Shown: positions 1-9,200 of the stretch, piece by piece
How positions within the stretch are numbered: the stretch's first letter is position 1
Layout: every line of letters starts with the position of its first letter
Assembly: GCA_934746015.1 (NCBI GenBank)
Contig: CAKVEW010000027.1
Coordinates: 1 to 44,571 of the forward strand
DNA length: 44,571 nucleotides
From: an uncultured Clostridium sp.
Lineage (GTDB): Bacteria; Bacillota; Clostridia; Clostridiales; Clostridiaceae
Direction: 5' to 3'
Position numbers and translations under genes: made by a program
Notes under the pieces: model-generated
Told to the model about the DNA's origin: nothing
What the model saw: only the letters and a program-made list of their open reading frames with translations
The model's database searches: none

Positions 1-30
1 TTCAAGTGATTTAACTACAAAATTAACAAA

Positions 31-63
31 AAGGATATTTTCATTTTTGAAAATATCCTTTTT
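31..63 (+). terminator. Rho-independent terminator of an upstream gene
   Basis: A perfect 13-bp inverted repeat (31-43 and 48-60) with a 4-nt T loop runs into a short T-run. It probably ends transcription of a gene lying left of the window. No coding sequence is visible in 1-240. Confidence 0.75.
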
Positions 64-75
64 GTCTACAGTCTG

Positions 76-101
76 AGTAGGAGAATTTCTCCTACTTTTT
101 T
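76..101 (+). terminator. Second hairpin terminator
   Basis: Arms AGTAGGAGAA (76-85) and TTCTCCTACT (87-96) form a stem followed by a T-run to 101. Together with the hairpin at 31-63 it makes a tandem terminator that insulates the next operon from upstream transcription. Confidence 0.7.
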
Positions 102-198
102 GCTTTTAAAATAAGAAGACTATACCATTATATATTTGTAAAAAAATACAATAAAAACCAATTGGATTGTAATGATACACAAATAAAATATGAAATTA

Positions 199-227
199 TT
201 TACATAAAATCAATTAAGTGGTATAAA
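199..227 (+). promoter_or_regulatory. Possible promoter of the secreted-peptide operon
   Basis: TTTACA (199-204), a 17-nt spacer and TATAAA (222-227) fit a SigA-type promoter. Transcription from it would start near the ribosome binding site (234-240), which would leave an unusually short leader, so a promoter further upstream is as likely. A short dyad TTGTA-A6-TACAA lies at 136-151 and could be an operator. Confidence 0.3.
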
Positions 228-247
228 ATAATTGAGGAGGGATGAAA

Positions 248-607
248 ATGATAAAAAGAAATTTTAAAAAAATTATTTCAGTTTCAGGTTTGCTTACATT
301 ATTTTTAACTCAAACTGCATTTGCAGCTAGTGGAAGTTCTGTTACTTATAGTAATCGTGGAACATCAACAACAACTACAAGCTATGGAGGACAAACTTTA
401 AAATCAACAGCTAAATTCATTTACACATCTAATCTAATAGGGGTAGAACTAAGTAATACTCAAAGTACATCTTCAAATGGACCAACAAGTGTTTCTGCAA
501 CTGCATATAGTAGACATGAGATTTGCAATGCTAGGAGAACTGAAGGAATTCACGAAGTGAATGGATGGGCTGAATATTACTCAGGTAAATCAGTTGGTTA
601 CTATTAA
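248..607 (+). CDS. Small secreted Ser/Thr-rich protein, candidate exported peptide
   Basis: The precursor is 119 residues with a classical signal peptide: basic N-terminus (MIKRNFKK), hydrophobic core, and an AFA-type cleavage site about 26 residues in. The predicted mature part is about 93 residues, rich in Ser, Thr, Asn and Tyr, with one Cys and an aromatic C-terminal end. An in-frame ATG at 242 lies only 1 nt from the GAGGAGG ribosome binding site (234-240), while ATG 248 has a normal 7-nt gap, so 248 is preferred. I do not recognise the family. The arrangement (small secreted protein, terminator, lipoprotein, large permease, ABC ATPase) recalls lactococcin 972-type bacteriocin operons, but the mature sequence is longer and I see no convincing match. 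A secreted toxin, bacteriocin or signalling protein are all possible. Confidence 0.75.
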   Translation: MIKRNFKKIISVSGLLTLFLTQTAFAASGSSVTYSNRGTSTTTTSYGGQTLKSTAKFIYTSNLIGVELSNTQSTSSNGPTSVSATAYSRHEICNARRTEGIHEVNGWAEYYSGKSVGYY

Positions 608-612
608 TAATT

Positions 613-640
613 ATGGCTATGCATTTGCATAGCCATTTTC
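613..640 (+). terminator. Intra-operon hairpin after the secreted-peptide gene
   Basis: A perfect 10-bp stem (613-622 and 627-636) with loop ATTT is followed by a short T-run and lies between the small secreted gene and the lipoprotein gene. It probably acts as a partial terminator or mRNA stabiliser, giving more peptide mRNA than transporter mRNA, as is common in peptide-export operons. Confidence 0.65.
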
Positions 641-661
641 ATAAGAAGTGGAGGAAATATA

Positions 662-1894
662 ATGCTAAAAAAATATAAAAAACTATTATCAGTTATTTTA
701 ATATTATACATAACAAATATTCTGATTGGCTGTAGTAAAAAAGATTTAGGAGATAACTATGTAAGTAATGAAGATGCTCAATATATGTTTATGCAATCTT
801 CATTAGATAAATATATTGCAAAAAGTGATAGTGGATATTATTTTGTAAATGGTCTTTATCTATATTATGCTGATAAGGAAACTATGAAACCAGTTATTTT
901 ATGTGATAAGCCTAATTGCTTACATGACAAAGAAACTGATCCACATAAAAAGCCAGAATGTAATGCATTTATAGGAAGTGAATCTAATAATTTGTTAACA
1001 ATTTATGATAATCATATTTATTACTATGGTGTTAATGCAAAAGACAATTTTGAAAAATATATATTTAGAATTGGCTTAGATGGAAATGATAAAAAGGCAG
1101 TTGCCAAAATAGGTGATAATGTAACTTCTATGGCTATTCATAGAGGAAAGTTATATTATTCAAATTATGAGGATATTCCAAGTTCAGATAGGAAATATGA
1201 AGGAGAAAAAATAGCTAAGTTAAATGAATATGACTTTTTAAAGTCTTCTTCTAAACCAAAAGTAATAAAAGAATTTAAAAATATAGATGGAGCAATATCA
1301 TATATTATTCCTTTGGGAAACAAGGTTTATTTTAATGAATATACCTTTGATGATAGTAGCTATGGATTAGATTCTAAAATACAAATTTATGATATAAAAA
1401 ATAAAAAAATAGATAAGTTATATGACTATAAGGAATCAATTTATAGAATTTTTAAAGATAATATTATTTTTTCTGCTGCCATAGAGGAAAATGGTGAATA
1501 TAAAAGAGATCCTCATGTATATATTTGTGATTTAGATGGGGGGAATAAAAGGCTATTATTTAATGAGGAAATAGAAGAAAACTTCTATTCAGATAATAAA
1601 TATATTTATTTTGATAATGCTAGATTAATTAAAGATAACGATTTAGAAAGACTCTTAACGGTAAGGAATGAGGATGGAGAAATAGTAGATAAAATTAATA
1701 TTAATGGAATTAGACCAAGTTTTAACTTCGCTGGTAGTGATGGAGAAAAATTGTTTATAAAATATGAAGATGAAGAAAAGTCTTATATAAAATATATAGA
1801 TATAAATAAAATTGGGACTGGAGAAGCCAAATTAGAAACTCTTTTTGAAATAGAGAAAAAGTACATGAATTATGAGTATATATATAAAAAATAA
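662..1894 (+). CDS. Lipoprotein with beta-propeller-like repeats
   Basis: This 410-residue protein has a type II signal peptide with lipobox LIGC (Cys24), so it should be lipid-anchored on the outer face of the membrane. The rest consists of short strands with repeated motifs of the kind YYFVNGLYLYY, IYYYG, KLYYSN, KVYFNEY and KYIYFDNA, typical of TolB/DUF5050-like propellers. A Cys cluster (CDKPNCLHD and a later PEC) near residues 80-105 is common in Firmicutes lipoproteins of this sort. GGAGG precedes ATG 662. It sits 25 nt before the permease gene, so it is probably a substrate-binding, immunity or sensor partner of the ABC system. The function is inferred from context only. Confidence 0.7.
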   Translation: MLKKYKKLLSVILILYITNILIGCSKKDLGDNYVSNEDAQYMFMQSSLDKYIAKSDSGYYFVNGLYLYYADKETMKPVILCDKPNCLHDKETDPHKKPECNAFIGSESNNLLTIYDNHIYYYGVNAKDNFEKYIFRIGLDGNDKKAVAKIGDNVTSMAIHRGKLYYSNYEDIPSSDRKYEGEKIAKLNEYDFLKSSSKPKVIKEFKNIDGAISYIIPLGNKVYFNEYTFDDSSYGLDSKIQIYDIKNKKIDKLYDYKESIYRIFKDNIIFSAAIEENGEYKRDPHVYICDLDGGNKRLLFNEEIEENFYSDNKYIYFDNARLIKDNDLERLLTVRNEDGEIVDKININGIRPSFNFAGSDGEKLFIKYEDEEKSYIKYIDINKIGTGEAKLETLFEIEKKYMNYEYIYKK

Positions 1895-1918
1895 TTAGAA
1901 TAAGAAGGTGATTAAGTA

Positions 1919-4324
1919 ATGATTTTAAGATTTGAAATAAAAAAGGCTTTTTCAAGCGGAATAGTATTAGGCATTATCTTTTTATCTCTAATCATGAATC
2001 TATTTATTTTTTATAGTAGTCAAGCAAAAGATAATTATATATTAATTAATAATAAGGATAGATATTATAAATTATCTAAAGAAGATTATATTGATTTAAA
2101 AAATCTTAATGATGAAATAGAGTTATATTCATATATATCTTATATAAATACCATAGATGATGACTTTTTAAGCGAAAAGGATATTGCACTTAATTCTTTA
2201 TTAGAGAAAGATAAAGATATTATTAGTAAATATAATAAGAGCATATATTTAAATGATAGCGAAGCTTTAGAACGAGACAAGGTTTTAGTGGCAAAGTTGT
2301 TAAAGCAAAAGGATTATTTAGGTTCATATAATGATTATTTAGGTGGAATTGAAGAGCAAAAGAATAAGATGTTATCAGTGTCTATATTTAATAAAAAAGG
2401 AACCTTTTCTTACAATAATATTTTAAAGACAGCAGAGGATTTTAAAGGTATTAGAAATGCAAATTTAAAATTAGATATGGAAGAAGGAGTATTAAGTATT
2501 ACTAATTATTATTTTGCTGATGTAATTATTATCTTTATTATTTTTATATTATGTATAGTTATTTTTTCTTATGAAAGAGAAACGGATATATTGCCTCTGA
2601 TTAAATCAACAAAAAATGGTAGGGGAAAGTTAATAATAGCAAAGATAATAACTTTATTTATTTTAATAACTTGCATCTCTGTAATTTTATATGGGTCAAT
2701 AACAATTTTATCAAATTACTTATATGGTTTTGGAGATTTATCAAGGGATATACAATCTATAAATGAATTTAAAGGCAGTATTTTAAGGATAAATGTACGT
2801 GAATATATTAAATTATTTTTGCTAACTAAAATAAGCTCTTCATTATTAATAGGAGGAATATTTTTGTTAATTTTTCAAATAAATAAAAATATAGTTAAAA
2901 ATTATATATCTGTAATAGCAGTTTTAGTAGTAAGTTTTTTATTTTTAACTTTATTACCTGTTAATTCCTATATTAACTTTTTTAAGTATGTAAATATATT
3001 AACGTTTTTATTTACACCTTATTTGCTAAAGGAATATGTAAATATTAATCTTTTTACTATTCCTATAAATATTATTTTAGCATATAAAGTTTTTATATTT
3101 ATAGTTCTACCAAGTATTATAATTTTAAATATTATATTATTTTCAAGGGAAAGAGAATATAAAAAGAAGTGGATAACTATTTATTTTTTTAATAGAATTA
3201 GAACTAAAATAAGCAGAATTACTACTTCATCAAGTTTATTTATAAATGAGATATACAAAGACATACTCCAAAGTAAATTATATTTAATATTGCTCATTAT
3301 ATTGATAATTAGCTTTAAATCTATTAACTTCTCGAAAAATTATAATTATACAACAGAAGAAAAACTCTACAAGTATTATATAAGTAATTTGGGAGGAAAC
3401 ATTACAGAAGATAAAAAAATAGAAATAGAGAAAGAAAAACATTTCTTTGATAATGAAAATGAATATTTAGATGAATTATCACTAAAATTAATTGCCAATG
3501 AAATAAATATAGAGGAATACTTGAATGAACAACGAAAAATAACAAATAAATTAAATCTATATAAAAAGCCATTTATAGATTTTTATAATCAGTATCTATA
3601 TTTAAATGAACTTAAGAATACTAAAAATATAAATGGAGATTTATTAGATAAGAACATAGGTGAGGAACTTATATTAAATAAGAATAAAGATTTAGTTGAG
3701 GGATTAAGTATTTCTGTATTAATAATAATACTAATTTCAAATATATTTGCCTTTGAATATAAAACAGGAAATATATATTTAATTAGAGGAAGCAAAAATA
3801 AGAAAAAGTTATTTATATATAAGTATTTAATAAGTTTTTCCATGGCTGTATTTGTATATATTTTAGTTTCCTTACCAAGATATATTAATGTATTTAGGGA
3901 ACTTGGCTATAGTTTTTTATATTCACCAATTCAAAGCATAGAAGGATTTTACAATTTCACACCTAATTTAAGTATTTTATCTTTTTTAATCTTAACAAAT
4001 TTATTTAAACTATTAGGAGTATTTATAATATCTAATTTTATAACAAATATATCCTTAATAACTAAGAATAATTTATTTACTATTATAATTTCAAATTTCT
4101 TATTAATACCTAGTTATATATTAAGTTTTATTGGTATAGAAACAATAAATAGATATTCTTTAGTTAATGTTTTTGACATTAATAATTCTATAATTAAAGA
4201 TGGAAATTTAATATTTAATTTAATATACTATGTAGTTTTAATAATAATTTTAATAATTCTTCAATATATAGCAAATAAGTTTTATGAAGGTGAAAAGGTT
4301 ATAAAAAGGTGGGGTAGCATATGA
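1919..4324 (+). CDS. Tandem-duplicated ABC-2-type permease
   Basis: This 801-residue membrane protein is made of two similar halves (about 1-415 and 430-801). Each half has one N-terminal membrane segment, a charged extracytoplasmic domain of about 150-170 residues, and a block of five or six membrane segments. The equivalent cytoplasmic motif appears in both: FSYERETDILPLIKSTKNG near 215 and FAFEYKTGNIYLIRGSKNK near 610, as in ABC-2/DrrB-like permeases. One polypeptide could therefore form a whole transporter core with the ATPase encoded next, whose start codon overlaps its stop (ATGA). AAGGTGAT precedes ATG 1919. Codons are very A/T-rich. Substrate unknown; export of, or immunity to, the adjacent small secreted protein is an inference. 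Confidence 0.75.
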   Translation: MILRFEIKKAFSSGIVLGIIFLSLIMNLFIFYSSQAKDNYILINNKDRYYKLSKEDYIDLKNLNDEIELYSYISYINTIDDDFLSEKDIALNSLLEKDKDIISKYNKSIYLNDSEALERDKVLVAKLLKQKDYLGSYNDYLGGIEEQKNKMLSVSIFNKKGTFSYNNILKTAEDFKGIRNANLKLDMEEGVLSITNYYFADVIIIFIIFILCIVIFSYERETDILPLIKSTKNGRGKLIIAKIITLFILITCISVILYGSITILSNYLYGFGDLSRDIQSINEFKGSILRINVREYIKLFLLTKISSSLLIGGIFLLIFQINKNIVKNYISVIAVLVVSFLFLTLLPVNSYINFFKYVNILTFLFTPYLLKEYVNINLFTIPINIILAYKVFIFIVLPSIIILNIILFSREREYKKKWITIYFFNRIRTKISRITTSSSLFINEIYKDILQSKLYLILLIILIISFKSINFSKNYNYTTEEKLYKYYISNLGGNITEDKKIEIEKEKHFFDNENEYLDELSLKLIANEINIEEYLNEQRKITNKLNLYKKPFIDFYNQYLYLNELKNTKNINGDLLDKNIGEELILNKNKDLVEGLSISVLIIILISNIFAFEYKTGNIYLIRGSKNKKKLFIYKYLISFSMAVFVYILVSLPRYINVFRELGYSFLYSPIQSIEGFYNFTPNLSILSFLILTNLFKLLGVFIISNFITNISLITKNNLFTIIISNFLLIPSYILSFIGIETINRYSLVNVFDINNSIIKDGNLIFNLIYYVVLIIILIILQYIANKFYEGEKVIKRWGSI

Positions 4325-5193
4325 ATTTAGAAATAAAGAACATTAGCAAGAGCTATAATAACGGAAAAATAAAGGCTCTAGACAATATTTCTCTAAATTT
4401 AACTAATGGGATTTATGGACTTTTAGGACCAAATGGAGCAGGGAAAACTACTTTAATGAATATAATTACAGATAATTTAAAAGCTGAGAATGGAGAAATA
4501 TTATTTGATGGGGAAAATATATGCAAAATGGGTAAAGATTTTAGAAGTATATTAGGATATATGCCTCAACATCAAGGAATATATAGAAATTTTACAGCAA
4601 GGAAATTCCTTTGGTATATGGCTTCTTTAAAGGGGGTAGAGAGAAAAGTAGCTAAAGATAAAATTGATGAAGTATTAGAGTTAGTAAATTTAAAAGAGGA
4701 AGCAGATAAAAAGTTAGGGGAGTACTCTGGAGGAATGAAGCAAAGAATATTAATTGGACAATCTCTATTAAATAACCCAAAAGTTTTATTATTAGATGAG
4801 CCTACGGCAGGGTTAGATCCAATGGAGAGGATAAGGGTTAAGAATTTTATAAGTGAAATATCAAAGGATAGGATAGTAATTATAGCAACTCATATAGTAT
4901 CTGATATTGAATATATTTCTAGCAGAATTATACTTATGAAAAAAGGAAGAGTAATTTTGAATGATGAACCTAGTAATATAATAAGTAGTATGGAAGGAAA
5001 AGTTTATGAAGCGTTAATATCAGATGAAACCTTAGAAGATTTTAAGGAAAGATATAATTTAAGTCAGATAGCAAAAAGAGAGAATGGAATATATGTTAGA
5101 TTGGTATCTGAAGAAATACCAATTGAGAAATGTTTAAAAGTTGCAAAAAGTAGCCTTGAGGACACATATTTGTACTTTTTTAATAGAAAATAA
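4321..5193 (+). CDS. ABC transporter ATP-binding protein
   Basis: This 290-residue nucleotide-binding subunit has Walker A GPNGAGKTT near 37-45, a Q-loop in MPQHQG, signature YSGGMKQR, Walker B VLLLDEPTAGLD, and the switch His in ATHIVSD. The last 80 residues form a small accessory domain typical of drug or peptide exporters. Translation is coupled to the permease gene through a 4-nt overlap. It energises the preceding 801-residue permease. The ATPase call is firm; the substrate is not known. Confidence 0.95.
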   Translation: MNLEIKNISKSYNNGKIKALDNISLNLTNGIYGLLGPNGAGKTTLMNIITDNLKAENGEILFDGENICKMGKDFRSILGYMPQHQGIYRNFTARKFLWYMASLKGVERKVAKDKIDEVLELVNLKEEADKKLGEYSGGMKQRILIGQSLLNNPKVLLLDEPTAGLDPMERIRVKNFISEISKDRIVIIATHIVSDIEYISSRIILMKKGRVILNDEPSNIISSMEGKVYEALISDETLEDFKERYNLSQIAKRENGIYVRLVSEEIPIEKCLKVAKSSLEDTYLYFFNRK

Positions 5194-5257
5194 ATTGCTA
5201 ATAATATACAGATACTTCATAATGTGATGACTATATTATTAAGGGAGAATTTGATAT

Positions 5258-5977
5258 ATGGAAAGCTTTCTAGAATTTAAAAATAGAATATATTCTTTTG
5301 AAAAAAATCTATTCAAGATAATTTGCAAGAATTTGTAGTTAATCCTAAAATAGCAGACAAAATAAATGGTAATGGAATTATAAGGGGTTTTTATGGTGAT
5401 ACTGTAGTATTTGAATTAAGCGAAGATGAAAAAAATCTTATAGCAAGAGTACAAGATATTCTATATTGTAATTGAAGTAATTATTTATCAGAAAAGCTAC
5501 CTGCTTCAACCTTGCATATGACTTTACATGATTTAAATAGTAATTCTAATTATAAAGTTATAGAAGATATTATTGCTGAAAGTCAAAGTGAAATAAAGAA
5601 TGTTTTTAATAAACTTTATAATACAAATCAAAAAGAAAAAATCAAAATGAAGAAAAGTTATGTATTTAACCTTGTAAATACTAGTATAGTATTAGGACTA
5701 GAGCCAGTTGATGATGATAACTATAATAGACTAATGAACTTATATAATAAATTTGAAGAAGTAAAGAAATTAGAGTATCCCTTAACTCCACACATAACCT
5801 TAGCATATTTTAAAAATGAGAATATTGGTTATGAAGGTATAGAAAAAATTAAGAAAAACAATTAAGGAAATGAATGAATATGAAGTAGAAATAAATCTTA
5901 AAGTAAGAAATCTTTCTTATAAGCACTTTTATAGTATGAAAAAGTATAAAACTATTTTAAATATTAATTATAAATAA
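5258..5977 (+). pseudogene. Broken 2H phosphoesterase (2'-5' RNA ligase-like) gene
   Basis: An ORF starts at ATG 5258 behind AAGGGAG but is interrupted by a frameshift near 5310. An in-frame TGA follows at 5473-5475, and a second frameshift near 5850 moves the C-terminal coding (ending TAA 5975) into another frame. Joining the pieces gives about 240 residues with two HxT/S motifs of the 2H superfamily (STLHMTLHD near 5512 and TPHITLAY near 5785). The middle piece alone (5512-5865) has only a TTG start with no good ribosome binding site, so it is probably not a separate gene. Sequencing errors could mimic one lesion, but three lesions argue for real decay. Confidence 0.75.
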
Positions 5978-6026
5978 GATTAAGAAGCTGTATTAAAATT
6001 TATTTTTGTACAGCTTCTTAATCTTA
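5975..6026. terminator. Long hairpin downstream of the pseudogene
   Basis: A perfect 18-bp inverted repeat (5975-5992 and 6009-6026) encloses a 16-nt A/T loop. It begins at the stop codon of the broken gene. There is no clear T-run after either arm, so termination is likely but not certain. Confidence 0.5.
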
Positions 6027-6100
6027 TGAAGTAATTTAATGATTATTAAGAGATAATTACTATCTTTTATTTAGAAGGAAATTTTGGTATAGTAAATTTG

Positions 6101-6156
6101 AGTCATGTTATTTAAATAGTGAAAATATTAACTGCATAATAGAACATGGCTATGCA
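6101..6156. promoter_or_regulatory. Inverted repeats upstream of pyruvate:ferredoxin oxidoreductase
   Basis: AGTCATGTT (6101-6109) and AACATGGCT (near 6144-6152) form an imperfect dyad with one mismatch. TGCATA (6133-6138) and TATGCA (6151-6156) form a second nested one. They lie in the 200-nt leader of the oxidoreductase gene and could be operators. I see no Rex-type TTGTTAA dyad. Confidence 0.25.
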
Positions 6157-6228
6157 AATACTTAAAATATTAAAGTGTTTTTATATATATTATTCTAGTA
6201 TTAAATTTTAAAGGAGGATTAATATAAA

Positions 6229-9200
6229 ATGAGAAAGACAAAAACCATGGACGGAAACACTGCAGCAGCTTATGTTTCATATGCTCTTACAGAAGTAAGT
6301 TCAATTTTCCCAATAACCCCTTCTTCACCTATGGCAGAACATGTAGATGAATGGGTAGCCAAGGGAAAGAAAAATATTTTTGGAAAGCCAGTAAAGGTAG
6401 TTGAAATGCAATCAGAAGCAGGTGCTGCAGGAGCCTTACACGGATCTCTTCAAGCAGGTGCATTAAGTACTACTTTTACAGCTTCACAAGGCTTATTACT
6501 TATGGTTCCTAATATGTATAAGATGGTTGGTGAAAGATTACCAGCAGTTATTCATGTAGCTGCAAGAGCAATAGCAACCTCATCATTAAGTATATTTGGA
6601 GATCATCAAGATGTTATGGCAGCTAGACAAACTGGTTTTGCCATGCTTTCAGAAGGCTCTGTTCAAGAAGTTATGGATTTAGCTCCAGTAGCACATTTGA
6701 CAGCAATAAAAGCTAGAATGCCTTTTGTTAATTTCTTTGATGGATTTAGAATATCTCATGAAATACAAAAGATTGAGGTTTTAGAATATGATGAATTAGC
6801 AAATCTTGTTGATTATAAAGCATTAAATAATTTTAGAAAAAATGCATTGAATCCTGATCATCCAGTTACAAGAGGAACATCACAAAATCCAGATACATAC
6901 TTTCAATTAACTGAATCATTAAATAAGTATTATGATGATATTCCAGATATAGTTGAAGAATATATGTCAAAAATAACTGAACTTACTGGAAGAGAATATC
7001 ATTGCTTTGATTATTACGGAGATAAAGAAGCAGATAGAATATTAGTAGCTATGGGTTCAGTAATTGAAGTAGCAGAAGAAACTATAGATTATTTAAGAGC
7101 TAAGGGAGAAAAGGTTGGACTTGTCAAGGTAAGACTTTATAGACCTTTTTCAATAGAAAAATTATTAAAGGTTATTCCTAAAACAGTTAAAAAAATTGCT
7201 GTATTAGATAGAACTAAAGAACCTGGTTCTATTGGTGAACCTTTATATTTAGATATAGTTAGAGCAGTTAATGAAATGGAAAATACACCTAAGGTTTATG
7301 GCGGCAGATTTGGATTAGGTTCAAAGGATCCATATCCAGCTCATATAGAAGCTGTTTTTGATAATCTTAATTTAGATAAACCAAAGAATAGATTTACTAT
7401 AGGTATTGATGATGATGTGACCTATTTATCATTAACACCAAAGGAAGATTTAGATGCTACTCCAGAAGGAATAACAGCTTGCAAATTCTGGGGATTAGGC
7501 TCAGATGGTACAGTTGGAGCCAATAAAAGTGCTATAAAAATAATCGGTGACCATACAAATATGTATGCTCAGGGATATTTCGCATATGACTCAAAGAAAT
7601 CAGGAGGTATTACAGTTTCCCACTTAAGATTTGGTAAATCTCCAATAAAATCTCATTATGAAATAGATAAGGCGGATTTTATAGCATGTCATAATCAATC
7701 TTATGTATATAATTATGATGTTCTAAAGGGACTTAAAAAGAATGGAGTATTTGTATTAAATACTATTTGGAGTGAAGAAGAATTAGATAAGAAACTTCCA
7801 GCTAAGATTAAGAGATACATAGCAGAAAATAATATACAGTTCTATACTATTAATGCTATAAAGATAGCACAAGAAATAGGTCTTGGTGGAAGAATCAATA
7901 TGATAATGCAATCATCTTTCTTTAAGTTGGCTAATATTATCCCTATTGAAGATGCTGTTAAATATTTAAAGGATGCAGTAGTAACTTCCTATGGTAAAAA
8001 AGGTGAAAAAGTAATTAATATGAACTTTGAAGCTATAGATAAAGGTTTAGAGTCATTAGTTAAAATAGATCCTCCAGAAAATTGGAAGGATGCTGAAGAT
8101 GATATGTTGGAAGAAAAAATTGATGTTCCAAAGTTTGTTGAAGAAGTATGCATTCCAATAAATAAATTAGAAGGTAGTAGCATTCCAGTATCAACATTTA
8201 TAGATGCAGGAGCAGAAGATGGAACCTTTATGTCTGGTACAACTGCCTTTGAAAAAAGAGGAATAGCAGTTAATGTACCTGAGTGGATTCCAGATAAATG
8301 TATTCAATGTAATCAATGTTCATTTGTTTGCCCTCATGCAGTTATAAGACCATTCTTATCAACTAATAAGGAATTAAAAAATGCTCCTGATAGTTATAAG
8401 AGTATTAAAGCAAATGGAATTAAAGGAGATAAAGAGTATAACTATACTATAGGAATAACTCCTTTAGATTGTACTGGATGTGGAAACTGTGCAGAAATTT
8501 GTCCAGCACCAGGAAAAGCTTTAGTAATGAAACCTATGGATACACAAAGTAAACAAATAGAAGCTTGGAACTATGCAATTGAAGAATTAAATCCAAAAGA
8601 AAATCCTATGAGTAAGACTACAGTTAAGGGAAGTCAATTTGAACAACCTTTATTAGAATTCTCAGGAGCTTGTGCAGGATGTGGAGAAACTACTTATGCT
8701 AAGCTTGTAACTCAATTATTTGGAGATAGAATGATGATTGCAAATGCTACAGGTTGTTCATCAATTTGGGCTGCATCAGGAGCGTCTACTGCTTATAGAC
8801 CTAATCATGAAGGAAATGGTCCAGCTTGGGCTAATTCATTATTTGAAGATAATGCTGAATATGGATTAGGTATGTTCTTAGGAGTTAAGACAATTAGAGA
8901 TAGAATTGCAGATAATGTAAGAATAGCTTTAGAAGAAGGAAATATGTCTACAGAAGCCAATGCTATATTAAAAGATTGGTTAGATAATGTAGATAATGGA
9001 GAAGGAACAAGACAAAGAGCAGAAAACTTAAGAAGTGTTCTAGAACAAGAAAATTCAGAAATTGCTAAGGAAATATTAAAGGATAAAGAATTCTTTGTTA
9101 AGAGATCTCAATGGATATTTGGTGGAGATGGCTGGGCTTATGATATAGGCTATGGTGGCTTAGATCACGTATTAGCATCAGGAGAAGATATTAATGTTTT

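Noticed and set aside
248..607. A confident lactococcin 972 assignment
   Set aside because: The gene order is similar, but the mature protein is longer and the expected conserved motif could not be seen by eye.
5512..5865. A separate 117-residue 2H protein gene
   Set aside because: Coding similarity continues upstream and downstream in shifted or stopped frames, so it is one piece of a pseudogene.
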